In this document: piece after piece, positions 57,601-64,000 of the stretch
Numbering within the stretch: position 1 is the first letter of the stretch
Layout: each line of letters begins with the position of its first letter
Assembly (NCBI GenBank): GCA_012064385.1
Contig: QRDG01001910.1
Span: 434,001-498,000 of the forward strand
Reading direction: 5' to 3'
Source of the DNA: Puccinellia tenuiflora
Lineage: Eukaryota; Streptophyta; Magnoliopsida; Poales; Poaceae
DNA length: 64,000 nucleotides
Program-made: the position numbers and the translations under genes
Notes under the pieces: generated by a model
Seen by the model: only the letters and a program-made list of their open reading frames with translations
What the model was told of the DNA's origin: nothing
Databases searched by the model: none

Positions 57601-60415
57601 GGAGCACTCTTCACTTAATATGCTGTTTGGGAGTGACTCTGCCACTACACCTGTAGTGGATAAGAGTCCTCCGCTCTCTGAAATTGATCCATTTAAAATA
57701 CCCATGGGAATTATTGATCATGTTATGAGTAACCGTTATGCAGGGGATGGAACCATCCATCCAGGTTATCATTCGCTTTATATTAAAGATCTGTGTGAGC
57801 TATTTAAGATTGCAGGGATGTCAAAAGAGGTAATCATGAGGAAATTATTCTCAATATCACTAAAGGATAAAGCTATGGATTGGTATATGCTTCTGGATAA
57901 TTCTCACTTGATGGATTGAAAAGAGCTTATGTCTCTCTTTTATTCTAAATTTTATCCTCTTCATGAAATTCATCAAGATAGAAATTATATTTATAACTTT
58001 TGGCCACATGAAGGAGAAAGCATCGCTCAAGCTTGGGGGAGGTTGAAATCTTTAATGCTTAAATGCCCCAATCATAAGCTTCGTAATGATATAATTGTTA
58101 ACAATTTTTATGCGAGGCTGCCTCGCTATGATAAGGATATGCTTGATGCCTCTTCTCTTGGATCCTTTACAAACAATGAAGTTAATGCTAAATGGGATTT
58201 AATTGAAAGGATTTATCGCAATGCGGAAGATTGGGAGATCGACAAAGGTAAAGAATCAGGTATAAATTACGAGTATGTGATGACGGGATTGATGAGAGTG
58301 TTCTTCTCCCTCAACAACGCCAACAAGTACTCTTGATACCCTGAAAGGAAGATAATATATTAGGGATAGGTTGAGCCTCCAAGTGCAGAGTATGTAGAAG
58401 TGGTAGTTTTTCCCCAAGAAGGTGACTCGAGGGTTTAATATCGAACTCTCGGGGAATCAGTAGTGTGGGTTTTATCTTCTTATCCTTCTCTAGATTTCCT
58501 GCAAACAAAATAGATTGCTTTGTGCCCTCAACCTCACCAAGTGGTTGTCAAGCACAAGGTGTGAGAATGATATTAAGATGATAATAATGCAAAACAGTAA
58601 ATAAAAATGCAATGGTGGTGAATAAGTATGCAAGGATGATAGTAATGATGATGGATGGTATTTTTTTGGGGGTTTTATATGTGAATGCAAGAAGTAAAAG
58701 TGTTTTTGTATTTTCTGATTTTAAAATGGCTGAATGTAAAAGATGCTTAAAAGTGGTTGGAAAGTTGTTTCTTATGATAAAAAATGGATCGGGGTTCATG
58801 GTTTCACACATGCACTCTCTCTTTAATATAGTGTGGCAAATGAGTAGACATAGATTTAACATATGAGATTGCAAACAAGGTTAATGACATGTTACTAATT
58901 ATATGGGCATCACGTCCTAGCATAGAGACCTTTTGATTATTAGTCTCACTTATACTCCACCAAGATGTGAACTAAATCATGCACCTTAGTAATTAAGATA
59001 ACATCAAAGTATAGCTTTAAGATTAATGACATGAAGTGAAAATAAACACATGATGGATCTAGTCTTAGGTAGAGGCATGTCACTCCTCCTACCCTTCAAC
59101 ATGGTATTTTGGTTTATCCCTAGTGAGGCAACAAAGTAAGGTAAACACCCAATGGATCATGATATTCAAGTTGTCAGCTTATCACATCACCACCCCCGTT
59201 ACTCCAACTAATGCACACGTTCCCCCACACACGCTCTCATAAACATGCTTGATCATAACAAGGATACAAGAACGGGGTACATAATATGCATCTACTTTCA
59301 TAACTGAAATATAACATTGCAATCTCAACATATATTAACTCATAGAAAGATCCACCACAATGGTAATACAACGGTGACCGTAATCATGTTCAGCAGCTCA
59401 TACGGTGCTAATTAGTGAAGCTCAAGAGAGAGAGAGAGATACATATGCTACTGCCACAAACCCATAGTCCAGAGGTGGACTACTCCCTCTTCATCATAGA
59501 GACGGTGGAGATGTCGATGGAGGAGGTGGAGGCCTCTCCGGCAGGGCTCCGCCGGAGTTTTTCCCCTCCAATCTGCAGCCTCCTTGTCTCTGTTTCTTGT
59601 TTCTCTCGTGTGGCGGCTCTCCTCTAGGAAAACGTCGGGGGACCTCTTATATAGGCGTTTTTACGTCACGAGGATGCTTCAGGGCGAAGGATCGATGCAA
59701 ATGGGGCCACGAGGGCTGAGTTGGATGAGCCCACGCGGCCTGGTACTGTAGCCACATGGGACCCTCCATCTTGGTCCTCCGACCTCCGTTCGTTGACTTC
59801 TTTCGCTCCTAAATCTTTTCCTTCCAAAATATTGACCCCCGTAAATTTATAGCTCATTATGACGTCGTTAAGGTCCTGAAACAAATAAGGAAAGAAATAG
59901 GGGGTTTTCTGCCTGCACAGGATTAATTCCATAAAAAGGGGATATCATCATAAATTACCAAAAATCATTAAATAACAGTAATATACCCCTTATATGATGC
60001 AAATATGAATGGAATATAACTATTATAGTGCAAAGTTCATGTATGCATTTTAGATGCATCAGTATGACTGCATTAAATCTTTCATGGAAACTGAACGTTT
60101 TGATATGCTTAGTACTAAGTTTGGGCTCGATTCTCAAATTGTTGTTGATCTTTGTAAATCCTTTGCTGACCATATTAATATTCCAAAAGAAAAGTGGGAT
60201 AAGTATCATGAACCATTTAAAGATGTTTGTAAAGCAGATGTGCTTGCTAGTGATGATGTGCCTGTTCAAACAGTTGAATCTGTTTTACCTGCTGTTTACT
60301 TTGAAAAACCACCCTTTCCTATAAAAATTAAAGAACACTCAATCGTGGCTAGTGTGGTTAATAAAAGTGAAAGGAAAGCTTATGAAACCTGATGAACAAC
60401 TTGAAATTGCCTCTC
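57601..60415 (+). pseudogene. Athila gag, copy 2, split by solo LTR
   Basis: The ATG of copy 1 is CTG here (about 57600). The frame reads EHSSLNMLFGSDSATT through LFSISLKDKAMDWYM to a TGA at about 57917, where copy 1 has TGG and copy 2 has an extra ATG. Gag continues from 57929 to NYEY at 58277, then the solo LTR, then resumes at 60062 (DCIKSFMETERFDMLSTKF). An extra A near 60387 shifts the frame again. With start loss, a stop and an insertion it is clearly dead. Confidence 0.85.
58278..60061 (-). mobile_element. 1,784-bp solo LTR inside gag
   Basis: Bounded by TGATGACGGG and AGATGCATCA, with target duplication GTATG (58273-58277, 60062-60066). Copy 1 reads GAGTATGATTGC uninterrupted. The minus strand starts TGATGCATCTAAAATGCAT, similar in style to the Athila-type LTR start, so minus orientation is more likely. 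No coding region was recognised. Confidence 0.9.
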
Positions 60416-63274
60416 CAGTAGCTTTGGTTAAAGATCTTGTAACTGAGAACGTTGATGGAAGTTCTATTTATTTTTGTGAAGCTGCTACTAACATTGTTAG
60501 ACAGGATAAAAGTGCAAAAGTTGTTGGTACTCCAGTTGTGTCTGTCAAGATAGGTGATCATTGCTATTATGGATTATGTGATATGGGTGCAAGTGCAAGT
60601 GATATTCCTTATACACTTTATCAAGAAATAATGCGCGAAATTGCGCCATGTGAGCTTGAGGATATTGATTTGGAGATTAAATTAGCCAATAGAGATGTCA
60701 TCCACCCGGTGGGAATTGTCAGAGACGTTGAAGTCTTATGTGGTAAGGTAAAATATCCAACTGATTTCCTTGTCTTGGGGTCGGTTAAAGATAAATTTTG
60801 TCCTATCATATTTGGTAGACCTTTCTTAAATACTTGTAGTGCTGTTATAGATTTTAAGCAAGAAAAGGTCTCTGTTCAATTCGCTGGAGAGCCGTATGAA
60901 TTTAATTTTTCCAAATTTACTAGACATCGTTATGATAAAGAATTACCTAATGACGATCTTATTATTGAAAGAATTGATTCTATTGCCGTGCCTCCTAATG
61001 ATCCTTTGCAGCAATATATGGAGGAGGACGAGAATGATATGTTTATGCAGGAAAGGGAGGAAATTGATGAAGTCTTCTTTAGACAGCCGGCTATTCTAAA
61101 GCATGATCTACCTGTGGAGTCTTTGGGGACCCAGATACCTCCAAAGGGAGATCCTGTTTTTGAATTAAAAGCTCTTCCAGACACTCTCAAATATACATAT
61201 TTGGATGAGAAGAAAATATATCCTGTTATTATCAATTCTAACCTTTCAGTGAAAGAGGAGGAGCGATTATTGGAGGTCCTTAGGAAACATCGAGCTGCAT
61301 TGGGATATACTCTTGATGATCTTCTAGGGATTTCTCCATCTATTTGTCAACATACAATTAATCTTGAGCCTGATGCGAAGCCCATTGTTGATCATCAACG
61401 AAGATTGAATCCAAAGATGAAGGATGTGGTAAGAAATGAGGTACTCAAGATTCTCGATGCAGGTATAATCTATCCTATTGCTGATAGTAGATGGGTTAGT
61501 CCTGTTCATTGTGTTCCCAAAAAGGGAGGTATGACTGTTGTTGCTAATGATAATAATGAACTCATTCCTCAAAGAACAGTTGTAGGGTATAGAATGTGCA
61601 TTGATTATAGGAAACTTAAAAAGGCTACTCGAAAAGATCATTATCCTTTGCCTTTTATTGATTAAATGCTTGAAAGACTGTCTAAGAATTCTCACTTTTG
61701 TTTTCTTGATGGTTATTCTGGTTTCTCTCAAATTGCTGTTAAATTTGAAGATCAAGAAAAAACTACTTTTACTTGTCCTTATGGAACTTATGCCTATAGA
61801 CATATGCCTTTTGGTTTGTGTAATGCACCTGCTACTTTTCAAAGATGCATGTCTGCTATTTTTCATGGTTTTTGTGAGGAAATTGTGGAAGTCTTCATGG
61901 ACGATTTCTCCGTCTATGGAACTTCTTTAGACAATTGCCTCTATAATCTTAACAAAGTTTTGCAGAGATGTGAGGAGACCAATCCTGTTCTCAGTTGGGA
62001 GAAGTGTCATTTCATGGTAAATGAAGGCATAGTGCTTGGACATAAAATTTCTGAAAGGGGGATTGAAGTTGATAAAGCCAAAATTGAAGCAATTGAGAAG
62101 ATGCCCTATCCAAGAGACATCAAAGGTATTCGTAGTTTCCTCGGTCATGCTGGTTTTTATAGGAGATTTATTAAAGATTTTTCTAAGACGTCGTGGCCTC
62201 TCACTAATCTTCTTCAAAAAGATGTTCCATATGTTTTTGATGAAGATTGTAAGGAAGCCTTCGAGGTACTAAAAAGGGCTTTAATCACCGCTCCTATAGT
62301 TCAACCGCCTGATTGGAATTTACCCTTTGAAATTATGGGTGATGCTAGTGATTATGCTGTAGGGACTGTCCTTGGCCAAAGAATCGATAAGAAGTTGAAT
62401 GTAATTCATTATGCTAGTAAAACTTTGGATAATGCACAGAAAAATTATGCAACCACTAAAAAGGAATTTTTAGCGGTCATTTTTGCTTGTGATAAATTTA
62501 GACAATATATTGTGGACTCTAAAGTAACTATTCATACTGACCATGCTGCAATTAAGTACCTTATGGAGAAGAAAGATGCCAAGCCTAGACTTATTAGATG
62601 GGTGCTTTTGCTGCAAGAGTTTGATTTTCATATTGTTGATAGAAAAGGTGCAGAAAATCCTGTAGCTGATAATTTGTCTAGAATGGAAAATATTCCTCAT
62701 GATCCCATCCCTGTAAATGATAGTTTCCCTGACGACGTCATTAAGGTAACTTCTCATGATGCTCCTTGGTATGCTGATTATGCTAATTTTATTGTCTCGA
62801 AATTTTTGCCTCCAAGTTTTACTTATCAACAGAAAAAGAAATTCTTCTATGACTTGAGGCATTACTTTTGGGATGACCCACATTTATACAAGGAGGGAGC
62901 TGATGGAATCTTGAGGAGATGTATTCCTGAGCATGAACAGGAGGAGGTATTGAGGAAGTGCCACAATAGTGATTATGGAGGACATCACCCAGGGGAAAGG
63001 ACTGCACATAAGGTTCTTCAATCAGGTTTTTATTGGCCTACTTTATTTAAGGATGCTAAAAAGTTTGTTTCATCTTGTGATGAGTGTCAAAGGGTCGGTA
63101 ACATTAGTAGACGTAATGAAATGCCTATGAATTATTCTCTTGTTATTGAACCTTTTGATTGTTGGGGGTTTGACTTTATGGGTCCTTTTCCCACTTCTTA
63201 TGGTAATACTCATATTCTTGTTGCTGTAGATTATGTTACTAAGTGGGTGGAAGCTATACCAACTAAAAGTGCTG
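60385..63274 (+). pseudogene. Athila protease, RT, RNase H and partial integrase, copy 2
   Basis: The frame is open from about 60385 to 61662: protease YYGLCDMGASASDIPY and CPIIFGRPFLNTCSAVIDF, then an RT start matching copy 1 (SRWVSPVHCVPKKGG). TAA at 61663-61665 replaces CAA (Gln) of copy 1. From 61666 it is open to the end: MPFGLCNAPATFQRC, FMDDF, IMGDASDYAVGTVLGQ (Gly where copy 1 has Cys), IHTDHAAIKYL, the HHCC region (CHNSDYGGHH..CDECQ), and integrase up to VAVDYVTKWVEAIPTKSA, where the next LTR starts. Only one stop separates two long frames, so this copy is better preserved than copy 1. Confidence 0.9.
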
Positions 63275-64000
63275 TGTAATGCCCCGGGGTTTTTCCCCAA
63301 ATTAGAATTGACTGTTATTTTATTTTTGCATCATCATGACATCTGTATCATAGCAACGCATATTTTTGGCAACAAAAATTATTTTTATTAAACCCTATTT
63401 TATTTTTCTAAAATTATCAGAAAAACATTTTACCAAGACAGTCGTTCCATTTTCTAAAATTATTTGCCAAAATTGTTTTGCAAAAGAAAAATAAATTTGA
63501 GACGCGAGAGAGTAGCCCAAAACCGGCCCAAGCCCACCTAGCCTCCAAAACCCTAATTCCTGTCCTGGCATTTTTCCTTTCCCACCCCCTGCACCTTGCA
63601 GCCACCCTCCTCTGTTTTTGTCGAATCACGAAAATGCCCTTCCACCCCTCCCCTTTTTTCTTTTTCCCCTTTTCTCCCTTTTTCTTCTTTTTCTTTTTCC
63701 CTTATCCTCTCTTTTCTCTCTCTCTCTTCTCTCTTTTCTTCCTCACCCGCGCCTTCTCCTTTCCCCATCCCGCACCCAACGCCTCCAGCTCCACCTCGCC
63801 TCCCGCCGGCCAGCTCTGGCCCGGCCGCTGCCTCCCCCGGCCGTCCTCTCCTCTCCCTCCCCTCCATCTCCCCGTACCTGCGGCCAGCTCCTTCCCACCG
63901 CCAAGCTCGAGCTCCTCCCCTGCTTCTCCACCCCTACCGCTCCCCTCGGCCCGCCATCCCGGCCGGCCGCCGCGCCCCTCCACTGCCACCACCATCCTCC
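63275..64000. mobile_element. Start of another LTR retrotransposon (runs off window)
   Basis: TGTAATGCCCCGGGG begins exactly where copy 2 integrase departs from copy 1 (AGTGCTGATCATAAG). The expected left target duplication is TGCTG (63270-63274). TGTAATGCCCCGG is a usual gypsy LTR start in grasses. The rest is AT-rich then C/T-rich leader-like sequence. The minus-strand Gly/Arg-rich frames are composition artefacts. Confidence 0.75.

Larger units (their letters stand above)
57484..63274 (+). mobile_element. Second Athila-type internal region (copy 2)
   Basis: Primer site TGGCGCCGTTGCCGGGGA at about 57495, then gag, protease, RT, RNase H and the integrase start, colinear with copy 1 and without the nested minus-strand element. 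It is interrupted by a 1,784-bp solo LTR in gag and by another LTR at 63275 inside the integrase core. The remainder lies beyond the window. Confidence 0.9.

Noticed and set aside
1..64000. tRNA, rRNA or other structural RNA genes
   Set aside because: I looked for tRNA-like clover-leaf ends and internal promoter boxes and recognised none; only retrotransposon primer sites complementary to tRNAs are present. A covariance-model scan would be decisive.

Overview
This is a plant nuclear sequence, almost certainly from a large grass genome of the Triticeae type (wheat, barley, rye or a close relative). The evidence is the density and nesting of transposable elements (TEs): Athila-type gypsy LTR retrotransposons with a tRNA-Asp primer site, CACTA elements with GC-rich palindromic ends, PIF/Harbinger elements with TTA/TAA target duplications, Mutator-like elements and Helitron ends. 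Codon use and intron structure are eukaryotic. The species is an inference. I saw no bacterial operons, CRISPR arrays, tRNA or rRNA genes.

Layout. 1-2102: the 3' part of a Helitron-like element carrying a broken protein phosphatase 2C fragment. 2285-13580: an 11.3-kb Mutator-like element between 11-bp direct repeats, with a decayed FAR1/MURA-type transposase (+) facing a decayed Ulp1-like protease gene (-). 13592-15435: a second Helitron-like 3' part with a 168-bp tandem duplication. 15549-19523: a minus-strand gypsy element reduced to gag, a protease start and LTRs. 20273-22700: a copia-like LTR fragment split by a 1.7-kb CACTA element (TSD CGT) that is mostly palindromes. 23444-30461: a run of PIF/Harbinger elements and MITEs, some sharing or overlapping target sites.

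30513-32384 holds the one gene that looks intact and host-derived: a 623-residue BURP-domain protein of the polygalacturonase-1 beta-subunit type, with signal peptide, FxxY repeats and the full CH motif. Its whole upstream region in this window is TE-derived, with a MITE ending about 50 bp before the ATG. 33217-35411 holds more Harbinger/MITE sequence.

35534 to the right end is one deeply nested block. A Harbinger transposase is cut by a CACTA element at 36895; that CACTA is cut by an Athila-type array at 38577; the array's first internal region is cut by a non-autonomous minus-strand LTR element (42205-52639, TSD GAAGC); and one LTR of that element holds a 160-bp CACTA MITE (TSD AGA) and a 2.1-kb Mutator-like element (TSD GATCGACCGG). 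The Athila array reads LTR-internal-LTR-internal, so the middle LTR (55495-57483) is shared. The array also holds two solo LTRs (TSDs GTTCT and GTATG), and a further LTR begins at 63275. Most boundaries rest on target-site duplications or on comparison with an uninterrupted copy in the same window.

All TE coding regions seen carry frameshifts, stops or truncations; several stops fit CpG or cytosine deamination. Functionally the window is heterochromatin-like TE sequence around a single BURP gene.
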